Positions 8,062-16,427 of a DNA stretch of 64,000 bases are shown here, piece by piece. The translations under genes were made by a program, and so were the position numbers. This stretch comes from DATHTC01 sp963746805 (GTDB lineage: Bacteria > Actinomycetota > Thermoleophilia > Gaiellales > Gaiellaceae): positions 62,001-126,000 of the forward strand of contig CAVVCQ010000003.1 of NCBI GenBank assembly GCA_963746805.1. The letters run 5' to 3'. The notes beneath the pieces are model-generated. The model had not been told where the DNA came from. It saw only the letters and a list, made by a program, of their open reading frames with translations, and made no database searches. The first letter of the stretch is position 1. Every line of letters begins with the position of its first letter.

Positions 8062-9531
8062 TTGCTGACCGTCCGCGACATCGCGGAGCTGCCCGGCCTT
8101 TCGCTCGCCGTGGCTGCGGGCACCGAAGGGCTCGGCACCGAGATCCGCTGGCTCCACGTCTCGGAACTGGCCGACCCGACCGCATGGCTCGAGGGCGGCG
8201 AGCTCCTCCTCACGACCGGCCTCGGCGTCGGCGATCTCGCCTCGACACAGCGCGCGTACGTGCGGCGCCTGGCCGACCACGGGCTGGCCGGGCTGTGCTT
8301 CGGGCTCGGCTTCGGCTTCGCGGACGTGCCGCCGGCGCTCGTCGAGGAGGCGAACCGGCGCGGCTTCCCGGTCGTCGCCGTCCCGTACGACACACCCTTC
8401 ATCGCGATCACGAAGGCGGCCTTCGCACACCTCGCGAACGAGGAGCTGGAGCGGGTCACGCAGGCGCTCGAGGTGCAGGAACGGCTCGCGCAGGCGGTGC
8501 TCGACGGCCGCGGCGTGCAGGCGCTGCTGGCGATCCTGTGCGAGCGGCTGCGCGTCTCGCTCGCGCTCGTGGACGAGGGCGGGCGCGTGATGGGCGAGCG
8601 CCACGCGGGCCGACGGCTCTCGTTCGACGGCGCGCTCGAGCTGCCCGTGGTCGCCCACGGCGAGACGGCGATCCTCAAGGTGGCGCGGGAGCGCGAGTCG
8701 CTCTCGGACTACGACCGGCTCGTGCTCCACCACGGCCAGACCGCGCTCGCGTTCGAGCTCTCGCGGCGGCGGGCCGTCTCGGCGGCGGAGCTCCGGCTCG
8801 CCGGCGACCTGCTCGAGGACCTCGAGCACGACCGCCTCGATGCGCGCGACGTCTCGCGCCGCATCTCCGCCTTCGGCCTCGACCCGGACCGGAGCTACGC
8901 GGCGCTGCTGGCCGAGGGCGAGACGGGCGCCTCGTCCGAGCGTCTGCGGGCCGCGGTCGCGCGGGAGCTCGACGGCCGCGGGCTGCTGTACCTCTCCGCC
9001 GCGCGCCGCGACCGCGCCGCATTCCTGCTCGAGGCCGAGGGCGAGGAGGACGCGCTCGCGCTCGCCGAGGCGGTCGTCGAGGCCGAGCCGTCCGCCAGGG
9101 TCGCCGTCGGCCGGCCGGGCACGGGCCGCGACCTCGGACGCAGCCTGCTCGAGGCGCGCGCCGCGCTCGACGCCGGCGCCGGACGCATCGCCTCGTACCG
9201 CGACCTCGGCTCGCTCGAGCTCCTCCTCGGCCTCCCGGATGCCGCCCTCGAGGCGTTCGTCGACCGGGTGCTCGGCCCGGTGGAGCGCTCCGGCCCGCTC
9301 GTCGACTCGCTCCGCGCCCTGCTCGACTCCGGGTGCCGCTGGAGCGAGGCGGCCGACCGGCTCGGCGTCCACCGGCACACGCTCCGCTACCGCATGGAGC
9401 GCCTCGAGGAGCAGACCGGACGCCACCCCGACCGTCCCGCCGAGCGGATGGAGCTGTGGCTCGCGGTCAAGGCGGTGCAGGCGCTGCACGCCCGCGGGAA
9501 CGGCCGCGGGCGCGACACCGTTCACGCCTAG
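8062..9531 (+). CDS. PucR family transcriptional regulator
   Basis: 489 residues. The N-terminal PucR-type sensor domain starts LLTVRDIAELPGL and contains HVSELADPTAWLEGGELLLTTG-like sequence. A central GGDEF-like/GAF-like region follows, and the C-terminal PucR helix-turn-helix reads RLGVHRHTLRYRMERLEE. Such proteins control purine, polyamine, GABA or amino-acid catabolism and respond to metabolites. It is divergent from the gabT-pot operon, its likely target. Start chosen at TTG 8062, with GGAG about 9 nt upstream and a promoter at 8002-8030; ATG 7948 is in frame but lies upstream of that promoter. Confidence 0.88.
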   Translation: MLTVRDIAELPGLSLAVAAGTEGLGTEIRWLHVSELADPTAWLEGGELLLTTGLGVGDLASTQRAYVRRLADHGLAGLCFGLGFGFADVPPALVEEANRRGFPVVAVPYDTPFIAITKAAFAHLANEELERVTQALEVQERLAQAVLDGRGVQALLAILCERLRVSLALVDEGGRVMGERHAGRRLSFDGALELPVVAHGETAILKVARERESLSDYDRLVLHHGQTALAFELSRRRAVSAAELRLAGDLLEDLEHDRLDARDVSRRISAFGLDPDRSYAALLAEGETGASSERLRAAVARELDGRGLLYLSAARRDRAAFLLEAEGEEDALALAEAVVEAEPSARVAVGRPGTGRDLGRSLLEARAALDAGAGRIASYRDLGSLELLLGLPDAALEAFVDRVLGPVERSGPLVDSLRALLDSGCRWSEAADRLGVHRHTLRYRMERLEEQTGRHPDRPAERMELWLAVKAVQALHARGNGRGRDTVHA

Positions 9532-9602
9532 CCCGCAAAGGGCACGCAAAGTGTGTGGCTAGCCGTATACGAACGGCCATTCGAGCGGTCGAGGATACGC
9601 CT

Positions 9603-9956
9603 GTGACCGCCACCGTCTTGATCGTCGACGACCACCCGAGCTTCCGCGCCACCGCGCGCGTGCTGTTGGAGTCGGAGGGGTTCGAGGTCGTCGGGGAGGC
9701 GGAGGACGGCGGTTCGGCGCTCTCACGGGCCGAGGAGCTCCACCCGGAGATCGTGCTGCTCGACGTGCAGCTGCCCGACATCGACGGGTTCGAGGTCGCG
9801 TCGCGGCTGACGAGCAACGGCGACGGCCCGCGCGTCGTGCTCGTGTCGAGCCGCGACCGCGCGGACTACGGCTCACGCATCGAGGAGTCCGGCGCCTCGG
9901 GGTTCATCGCGAAGGCCGAGCTGTGCGGCCCCGCGCTGGCAGCCCTGCTGGGGTAG
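9603..9956 (+). CDS. single-domain response regulator (receiver only)
   Basis: 117 residues from GTG 9603. Receiver fold with the acidic pair VDDHPSF, phospho-acceptor Asp in LLDVQLPDIDG, Ser in LVSSRDR and Lys in FIAKAEL. There is no output domain, so it acts by protein contact or as a phosphate relay. It precedes the multi-PAS kinase by 34 nt and may work with it. The frame is open further upstream, but only by running through the PucR gene in another frame. Confidence 0.9.
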   Translation: MTATVLIVDDHPSFRATARVLLESEGFEVVGEAEDGGSALSRAEELHPEIVLLDVQLPDIDGFEVASRLTSNGDGPRVVLVSSRDRADYGSRIEESGASGFIAKAELCGPALAALLG

Positions 9957-9990
9957 CCGCGCGCCGGAGCACGAGGCTACTGTCGTTCGG

Positions 9991-10836
9991 ATGACGACGC
10001 GCAGGGCAGTCGCGATCTGGACGTTTACCCTCGGCGTGGTCGTCGCGGCGTGCGTGCTCGTGTTCACGAGCGACCACGTCGAGAACCCTGCCGCGACCGC
10101 CGTGCTCGCCTGCGCCGCCGGCCTCGCGTTCGTCACCGCCGGGCTCATCGCCTGGGTCCGCCGCCCGCGGAACGGCAGCGGCAAGCTGATGACGCTCATC
10201 GGCCTCAGTTCGTTCTTCGGCGTCCTCACGGTCGCAAACGACTCGACGCTGTTCACGATCGGGTTCTCGCTGGGGTCGATCGTTTTCGCGCTCTTCCTCC
10301 ACTTCGTGCTCGCGTTCCCCTCGGGCCGGCTCGACGACGCAACTGCCCGCGCGGCGGTGATCGGCGCCTGGACGCTTGCGACGCTGGGCCAGCTCGCCAT
10401 CCTGCTCGTCACGCCGAGCTCGGACCTGTGCGACGAGGGCGTCACCTGCCCCTCGAACCGCCTGCTCGTGGAGGACTCGCACACGGCAGCGGTGATCGTC
10501 GGATCGCTCGTCCAGATCGGCGCGATCGCCGTCGCGGCCACGGCCGTCACGATCCTCTGGCGCCGGTACGACCGCGCATCGCCGGCGCTGCGCCGCACCC
10601 TGGCTCCCGTCTACCTGACCTCGACGATCGTGATCCTCTCCCTGCTGGTCGTCTTCGTCGCAGAGTGGGTGTCGGACACGCTCGTCAACGCAATCGCGTG
10701 GGTGACCGTCGTCGGGCTGCTGTCCGTGCCGCTCGCGTCGCTCCTCGGCCTGCTCGAGCGGAAGCTCTCGCGCGCGGCCGTGAGCGAGCTCGTCGTCGAG
10801 ATCGGGCGCGACCGCGGCCCCGACGGGATCGAGTCG
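9991..10836 (+). pseudogene. N-terminal membrane part of a sensor kinase, separated by a +1 frameshift
   Basis: About 282 residues from ATG 9991. It holds several hydrophobic segments (WTFTLGVVVAACVLVF, AVLACAAGLAFVTAGLIAW, FALFLHFVLAFPSG and others) followed by LLERKLSRAAVSELVVEIG. This is the membrane sensor module normally fused to a NarL-type kinase with PAS domains. The matching next segment (LRRVLHDPTLTLARW) is in the +1 frame from about 10838, so one extra base near 10831-10838 separates the two parts. It could be a true mutation or a sequence error; a separately translated membrane protein is less likely. Confidence 0.7.
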
Positions 10837-10837
10837 T

Positions 10838-12856
10838 TCACTGCGCCGCGTCCTCCACGACCCGACGCTGACGCTGGCGCGCTGGGACGAGGAGCACGGC
10901 GTGTTCGTCGACCACGACGGCACGCCGGTCGACGCCTCCAACGCGAACGGCGTCCGCCAGGCGACGCTCGTGGAGCGCGGCGGCCAGCCGATCGCGACGA
11001 TGATCCACGACCCCTCCCTGCTCGACAACCGCGACCTGCTCGACGCCGTGTCGGCCGCGGCGGGAATGGCGATCGAGAACGAGCGCCGGTTCGAGGCGCT
11101 CGCGCGCACCGAGACGCGCACCCGCGCGCTCCTCGACGCGATCCCGGATCTGATGTTCCGGATCGCGCGCGACGGCACCTACCTCGACTTCAAGGCGGAG
11201 AGCACCCGCGACCTCTACGACAGCGAGGTCATCGGCCGCACCGTGCGCGAGCGCCTTCCGGCCGAGCCCGCCGAGCGGATCATGCGCGCGGGCGAGCGAG
11301 CCCTCGCGACCGGCGGGGTGCAGACGATCGAGTACGAGCTCGACTTCGGCGTCGAGGTGCGGACATACGAGGGACGCGTCGTCGCGGCCGGCGACGAGGA
11401 GTTCATGCTCATCGTCCGCGACTTCACGCAGCGCGTCCGCCGCGAGATCGCGCTCGAGCGCAGCGAGTCGCGCACGCGGGCGCTGCTCGACGCGATCCCG
11501 GACATCATGTTCCGGATCGGGAGCGACGGCGTCTACCGCGGGTACAAGGCCGACGACCCCGACCTCCTGCTTCTTCCGCCCGAGCAGTTCATGGGCCGGG
11601 CCGTGCGCGACGTGCTGCCGCCGGACGTGGCCGAGGCGATCATGGCGTGCGGCGAGCGCGCGCTGGAGGGCGGGACGTCCGAGCCGATCGAGTACGACCT
11701 CGACCTGAACGGCCAGCGCCGGTTCTTCGAGGGCCGCGTCGCCCGCGTCGACGAGGACGAGTTCCTCCTCATCGTCCGCGACTTCACCACGCGCCGGCGG
11801 CAGGAGGACGAGCTGCTCGCGCTGCACCGCCAGCTCGAGGAGCGCCTCGGCGAGCTCGAGCGCGAGCGCGACATGACCGACCGCATCGTGAACGGCGCTC
11901 CGAGCATCCTCGTCCTGCTCGACGAGGCCGGCGGGATCCTGCGCGTGAACCGGCGCGGCGTCGAGCTGCTCGGCTACGTCGACCGCGACGAGCGCGTGCT
12001 CGGGCGGCCGTTCTGGGAAATCTTCGTCGCGCGCGCACACCGGGAGGCGACCCGCGACGCGTTCCGGGCGATGCGGCGCCACCCCGACGTCGACGAGCGC
12101 GACGGGCGCTGGGAGACGGCCACCGGCGAGGAGCTCGCGGTCACGTGGAATGTCTCGCCGCTGCCCGAGGACGAGGGTATGCGCCGCTACCTCCTCGCGG
12201 TGCAGGACGTGACGCAGCAGGCGCAACAGCGCGAGGAATTGGCCGCCTCGCGCGCCCGCATCGTGCAGGCCGCCGACGACGCGCGGCGACGGCTCGAGCG
12301 GAACCTCCACGACGGGGCGCAGCAGCGTCTCGTCTCGCTCTCGCTGGCGCTGCGGCTCGCGCAGGCGAAGGTGACCGCCGACCCGGACGGGGCCGACGCG
12401 GTGCTCCAATCGGCACGCGAGGAGCTGGCGCTCGCGCTCGAGGAGCTCCGCGAGCTCGCCCGCGGCATCCACCCGGCGGTGCTGACCGAGCGCGGGCTCG
12501 GGCCGGCGCTCGAGTCGCTCGCGTCGCGGTCGCCTTTGCCGGTGGTCGTCGATGCGCCGGAGGAGCGCCTGCCGGAGCCGGTCGAGGCGGCGGCCTACTT
12601 CGTCGTCTCGGAGGCGCTCGCGAACGTGGCGAAGTACGCGCAGGCGTCCGAAGCCGCCGTGCGCGTCGCGCGGTCGAACGGCCGGGTCGTGGTCGAGGTG
12701 CGCGACGACGGCGTCGGCGGCGCGGAACCCGGCTCCGGCTCGGGCCTCCGCGGCCTCGCCGACCGCGTCTCGGCGCTGAGCGGGACGCTGTCGATCGACA
12801 GCCCCCGCGGCGTCGGCACGATCATCCGGGCGGACATCCCGCTCAGCGTGACGTAG
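10838..12856 (+). CDS. multi-PAS histidine kinase (NarL/DesK-type), C-terminal part of the frameshifted gene
   Basis: The continuous frame begins around 10838, directly continuing the upstream membrane protein; the first in-frame GTG is 10901. A GAF-like start (LHDPTLTLARWDEEHGVFV) is followed by three PAS domains; the first two are near-duplicates (TRALLDAIPDLMFRI and TRALLDAIPDIMFRI). The HisKA_3 box is LERNLHDGAQQRLV and the HATPase has EALANVAKYA and DDGVGG. It would phosphorylate a NarL-type regulator such as the downstream fusion protein. About 670 residues if fused, 651 if started at 10901. Confidence 0.85.
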   Translation, partial: SLRRVLHDPTLTLARWDEEHGVFVDHDGTPVDASNANGVRQATLVERGGQPIATMIHDPSLLDNRDLLDAVSAAAGMAIENERRFEALARTETRTRALLDAIPDLMFRIARDGTYLDFKAESTRDLYDSEVIGRTVRERLPAEPAERIMRAGERALATGGVQTIEYELDFGVEVRTYEGRVVAAGDEEFMLIVRDFTQRVRREIALERSESRTRALLDAIPDIMFRIGSDGVYRGYKADDPDLLLLPPEQFMGRAVRDVLPPDVAEAIMACGERALEGGTSEPIEYDLDLNGQRRFFEGRVARVDEDEFLLIVRDFTTRRRQEDELLALHRQLEERLGELERERDMTDRIVNGAPSILVLLDEAGGILRVNRRGVELLGYVDRDERVLGRPFWEIFVARAHREATRDAFRAMRRHPDVDERDGRWETATGEELAVTWNVSPLPEDEGMRRYLLAVQDVTQQAQQREELAASRARIVQAADDARRRLERNLHDGAQQRLVSLSLALRLAQAKVTADPDGADAVLQSAREELALALEELRELARGIHPAVLTERGLGPALESLASRSPLPVVVDAPEERLPEPVEAAAYFVVSEALANVAKYAQASEAAVRVARSNGRVVVEVRDDGVGGAEPGSGSGLRGLADRVSALSGTLSIDSPRGVGTIIRADIPLSVT

Positions 12857-12866
12857 CGTTCCCCTC

Positions 12867-14057
12867 GTGTCGTCCCTCCCGAGCGGCCCCGTCACCTTCC
12901 TCTGCATCGACGTCGAGGGCTCGACGCGGCTCGCGTCCGACCTCGGCGAGCACTGGGGCGACGTGCTCGGGCGCATCCGGGCCGCCGCCCGGGACGCGAT
13001 CGCGGCCGAGGGCGGCGTCGTCGTCGACGCCCGGGGCGACGAGCTGTTCGCGGCGTTCGAGGCGCCCGTGGCCGCGCTCGCAGCCGCCGAGGACGTGCAC
13101 CGGCGGCTCGCCGACGAGGACTGGCCGGACAACGCGCGCGTCCGCATGCGCGCGGGCCTCCATACCGGCCTGCCGATGCTGGCCGACGACGGCTACGTCG
13201 GCATCGAGGTGCACCGCGCGCACCGGATCGCCGGCGCCGGGCACGGAGGGCAGATCGTCCTCTCCGAGCCGACGGTTAACCTCCTCACCCATGTGTCCGT
13301 CCACGAGCTCGGCACCTTCCGCCTGCGAGACCTCCCGCAGCCGGAGCGCATCTTCCAGATCGGTGACGCCGAGTACCCGCCGCTGCGCGACGCCGTCGCC
13401 GCGGAGGCGCGCATGAAGATCGTCATCGCCGACGACTCCGTCCTCCTGCGCGAGGGGATCGTCCGCCTGCTCGAGGAGGCGGGGTTCGAGGTCGCCGCGC
13501 AGTCGGGGACGCGCGAGGACGTCCTCCGCCACGTCGCGATGCACAAGCCGAACGTCGCGATCGTGGACATCCGTATGCCGCCGACCCACACCGACGAGGG
13601 CCTCCGCGCGGCGAAGGAGATCCGCGAGCGCTTCCCCGACACGGGCGTGCTCGTGCTCTCCCAGTACGTCGAGCCGGCGTATGCGATGGAGCTCCTGTCC
13701 GAGTCGGCCGAGGGCGTCGGCTATCTGCTGAAGGACCGCGTCTCCGACGTGGACGAGTTCGCCGCCGCCGTGCGCCGCGTCGGCGAGGGCGGCTCGGCGC
13801 TCGACCCGACGGTCGTGAGCCAGCTCGTCGGCCGCCGCCGCCGCGAGGACCCGCTCGAGGACCTCTCCCCGCGCGAGCGCGAGGTGCTCGAGCTCATGGC
13901 CGAGGGGCGCTCGAACCAGGCCATCTCGGAGCGGCTCTTCATCACGCCGCGCGCCGTCGAGAAGCACGTCACGAGCATCTTCCAGAAGCTCCGCCTCCCC
14001 GCGTCCGCAGAGGACCACCGCCGGGTGCTGGCAGTGCTGACCTACCTCCGCGGGTAG
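12867..14057 (+). CDS. cyclase-domain / receiver / LuxR-HTH fusion response regulator
   Basis: 396 residues from GTG 12867, 10 nt after the kinase. Residues 1-~165 are a class III adenylate/guanylate cyclase homology domain: FLCIDVEGSTR with the first metal Asp, RGDELFAAF with the second, and GHGGQIVLS. Residues ~183-300 are a receiver (MKIVIADDS, Asp in VDIRMPP, Lys in LLKDR), and the C-terminus is a LuxR/NarL HTH (LSPREREVLELMAEG). The usual substrate Asn of NxxxR is replaced by His (VHRAHR), so cyclase activity is uncertain. An internal ATG at 13413 with GGAGG could also give a normal stand-alone regulator. Confidence 0.88.
   Translation: MSSLPSGPVTFLCIDVEGSTRLASDLGEHWGDVLGRIRAAARDAIAAEGGVVVDARGDELFAAFEAPVAALAAAEDVHRRLADEDWPDNARVRMRAGLHTGLPMLADDGYVGIEVHRAHRIAGAGHGGQIVLSEPTVNLLTHVSVHELGTFRLRDLPQPERIFQIGDAEYPPLRDAVAAEARMKIVIADDSVLLREGIVRLLEEAGFEVAAQSGTREDVLRHVAMHKPNVAIVDIRMPPTHTDEGLRAAKEIRERFPDTGVLVLSQYVEPAYAMELLSESAEGVGYLLKDRVSDVDEFAAAVRRVGEGGSALDPTVVSQLVGRRRREDPLEDLSPREREVLELMAEGRSNQAISERLFITPRAVEKHVTSIFQKLRLPASAEDHRRVLAVLTYLRG
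13403..13415 (+). promoter_or_regulatory. internal ribosome binding site and start inside the cyclase-regulator fusion
   Basis: GGAGG at 13403-13407, 5 nt, then in-frame ATG 13413 beginning MKIVIADDS, which is exactly where ordinary NarL-type regulators start. This could yield a 214-residue regulator without the cyclase domain from the same mRNA. It is a prediction from spacing only. Confidence 0.4.
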
Positions 14058-14063
14058 AGCTTT

Positions 14064-14112
14064 CCGCACTCGCAGACGCCAGGCCGCCGCATGGTCTGGC
14101 AGCGGCGTGCGG
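14064..14112 (+). terminator. candidate stem-loop terminator after the fusion regulator
   Basis: Outer arms CCGCAC (14064-14069) and GTGCGG (14107-14112) enclose inner pairing of GCC/GGC-rich segments. It lies just after the regulator stop (14057) and before the MMPL gene. No T-tract, so it is only a candidate. Confidence 0.35.
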
Positions 14113-14152
14113 GCGATCCTCCTCAGACCAACGAGACGCAGGAGAGATCGCC

Positions 14153-16369
14153 ATGACCCCCTTGAAGCGCTCCAACACCATCGCCGCCCGCATGGGCCGC
14201 TGGAGCGCGAGCCACCGTAAGACCGCGATCCTCGGGTGGCTCGCGTTCGTCGTCGCGGCCGCCGTCATCGGCGGGGCGGTGGGCATGCAGAAGCTGGACG
14301 ACGACGAACTCGGGATCGGAGAGTCCGGGCGCGCCCAGCAGATCGTCGACGCGGGCGACTTCCGCGACTCGGCGGACGAGAGCGTGTTCGTCGAGAGCGA
14401 GTCGGCGACAGCATCCGATCCGGCGTTCCGCGCGGTGGTCGCCGACGTGACGGCCGCGCTCGCCGGCAAGGAGGGCGTGAGCAACGTCCGCTCGCCGCTC
14501 GACGACGACGGCGCCAACCTCGTCGCCGCCGACGGCCACGCCGCGCTGATCCAGTTCGAGCTCGCCGACGACGCCGAGCAGGCGACCGAGACCGTGCAGC
14601 CGATCCTCGCTGCGGTCGCGGACGTCCAGTCGGCGAACCCGGAGTTCCGCGTCGAGCAGTTCGGCGCGGCCAGCGCCACGCTCGCCCTCGACGACACGAT
14701 CGGGGAGGACTTCACGCGCGCGGAGTACACGGCACTGCCCGTGACGCTCGGGATCCTCATCGTCGTCTTCGGCGCGCTCGTCGCCGCGGGCATCCCGATG
14801 CTGCTCGGGCTCACCGCCGTCATGGCCGCGATCGGCCTGCTCGCGATCCCGAGCCAGCTGTTCGCGATGGACGAGGCCGCGAACTCCGTGATCCTGCTCG
14901 TCGGGCTCGCGGTCGGCGTCGACTACTCGCTCTTCTACCTCAAGCGCGAGCGCGAGGAGCGGGCCGCCGGCAAGGGGCCGGAGGCCGCCCTGGAGGCCGC
15001 CGCCGCCACGTCCGGCCGGGCCGTACTCATCTCGGGCCTGACGGTCATCGCCGCGCTCGCCGGCATGTTCCTCGGCGGCACCGCGATCTGGACCTCGATC
15101 GGGATCGGCACGATCATGGTCGTCGCGATCGCGATCGCCGGCTCGCTGACCGTGCTGCCCGCGACGCTGTCGTGGCTCGGCGACCGGGTCGACAAGGGCC
15201 GCATCCCGTTCCTCGGCAAGCGGGCCCGGTCGGCGAACGGCTCCCGCTTCTGGGGCGCCGTGCTCGACCGCGTGCTCGCGCGCCCGCTGGTCTCGGCCGT
15301 CGCGTCCGCCGGCCTGCTGGTCGTGCTGGCGCTGCCGCTGCTCGGGATGAAGACCGAGCTGACCGGCATCAACGACCTGCCCCGCTCGCTCGCGATCATG
15401 CAGACCTACGACCGGATCCAGGCCGAGTTCCCCGGCGGCCCGCTGCCCGCCGTGGTGGCCGTCGAGGCCACCGACGTGACGGCCCCGGCCGTGCAGGACG
15501 CGATCGGCGACCTGCGCACCGAGGCGCTCGCGACCGGCCTCATGGCCGACCCGATCGACGTGCAGGTGAGCCCGAACCGCCGCGTCGCGGTCGTGTCCGT
15601 CCCGCTCGCCGGCGGCGGCACCGACGACACGTCGTTCCGGGCCCTCGCCGCGCTGCGCGACGACGTCGTCCCGGCGACCGTCGGCCGCGTCGACGGCGTC
15701 GAGGCCGCGGTCACGGGCGAGACGGCCGTGTCCAAGGACTTCAACGACCTGATGGCGCAGCGGATGCCGCTGGTCGTCGGCTTCGTGCTGCTCCTGGCCT
15801 TCGCCCTGCTGCTGGTCGCCTTCCGCTCGATCGTGATCGCGGCGAAGGCGATCGTCCTGAACCTGCTGTCGGTGGCCGCCGCCTACGGGCTCCTCGTGGC
15901 CGTCTTCCAGTGGGGCTGGGGCGAGCGCATCCTCGGCTTCGACTCGACCGGGGCGATCACCGCGTGGCTGCCGCTGTTCATGTTCGTGATCCTCTTCGGG
16001 CTCTCGATGGACTACCACGTGTTCATCCTGAGCCGCGTGCGTGAGGCCTACGACCGCGGCATGTCCACGGAGGACGCCGTCGCGCACGGGATCAAGTCCA
16101 CGGCGGGCGTCGTCACGGCGGCGGCGACGGTGATGGTGGCCGTGTTCGCCATCTTCGTCACGCTCTCGACGGTCGACATGAAGCAGCTGGGCTTCGGCCT
16201 GGCGGCCGCGATCCTGATCGACGCGACGATCGTCCGGGGCGTCCTGCTGCCGGCGGCGATGAAGCTGCTCGGCGACTGGAACTGGTACCTGCCACGGTGG
16301 CTGCACTGGCTCCCCGAGCTCGAGCACGAGCGGGCACCGGAGGCCGAGCCCAGCCCGGCCGCGGTCTAG
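14153..16369 (+). CDS. MMPL/RND family transporter
   Basis: 738 residues with the RND-type layout of two halves, each with one N-terminal helix, a large extracytoplasmic loop and five more helices. First helix AILGWLAFVVAAAVIGGAV; conserved GLAVGVDYSLFYLKRERE and GLSMDYHVFILSRVRE motifs mark the proton-relay/MMPL signatures of each half. It probably exports a lipid or hydrophobic compound using the proton gradient. ATG 14153 follows AGGAGAG by 7 nt. It is monocistronic, with a clear terminator at 16391. Substrate unknown. Confidence 0.9.
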   Translation: MTPLKRSNTIAARMGRWSASHRKTAILGWLAFVVAAAVIGGAVGMQKLDDDELGIGESGRAQQIVDAGDFRDSADESVFVESESATASDPAFRAVVADVTAALAGKEGVSNVRSPLDDDGANLVAADGHAALIQFELADDAEQATETVQPILAAVADVQSANPEFRVEQFGAASATLALDDTIGEDFTRAEYTALPVTLGILIVVFGALVAAGIPMLLGLTAVMAAIGLLAIPSQLFAMDEAANSVILLVGLAVGVDYSLFYLKREREERAAGKGPEAALEAAAATSGRAVLISGLTVIAALAGMFLGGTAIWTSIGIGTIMVVAIAIAGSLTVLPATLSWLGDRVDKGRIPFLGKRARSANGSRFWGAVLDRVLARPLVSAVASAGLLVVLALPLLGMKTELTGINDLPRSLAIMQTYDRIQAEFPGGPLPAVVAVEATDVTAPAVQDAIGDLRTEALATGLMADPIDVQVSPNRRVAVVSVPLAGGGTDDTSFRALAALRDDVVPATVGRVDGVEAAVTGETAVSKDFNDLMAQRMPLVVGFVLLLAFALLLVAFRSIVIAAKAIVLNLLSVAAAYGLLVAVFQWGWGERILGFDSTGAITAWLPLFMFVILFGLSMDYHVFILSRVREAYDRGMSTEDAVAHGIKSTAGVVTAAATVMVAVFAIFVTLSTVDMKQLGFGLAAAILIDATIVRGVLLPAAMKLLGDWNWYLPRWLHWLPELEHERAPEAEPSPAAV

Positions 16370-16390
16370 CCCCGACCTTCGCGAAGGACG

Positions 16391-16421
16391 ACGGAGGCCC
16401 CGACTCCCCCGGGGCCTCCGT
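16391..16421. terminator. bidirectional terminator between converging genes
   Basis: Arms ACGGAGGCCCC (16391-16401) and GGGGCCTCCGT (16411-16421), 11 bp, followed by TGTGTCT on the + strand. It lies between the MMPL gene and the converging MBL-fold gene and can serve both. Confidence 0.75.
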
Positions 16422-16427
16422 TGTGTC

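Noticed and set aside
9570..9583. CGAAC-GGCC-ATTCG, LexA-like site before the lone receiver gene
   Set aside because: One mismatch; such sites are expected by chance about twice in a window this size, and the gene has no SOS link.
9991..13416. A single continuous 1141-codon frame
   Set aside because: Beyond about 10837 it has the Arg/Pro-rich composition of a non-coding frame, while the +1 frame carries PAS and kinase domains.
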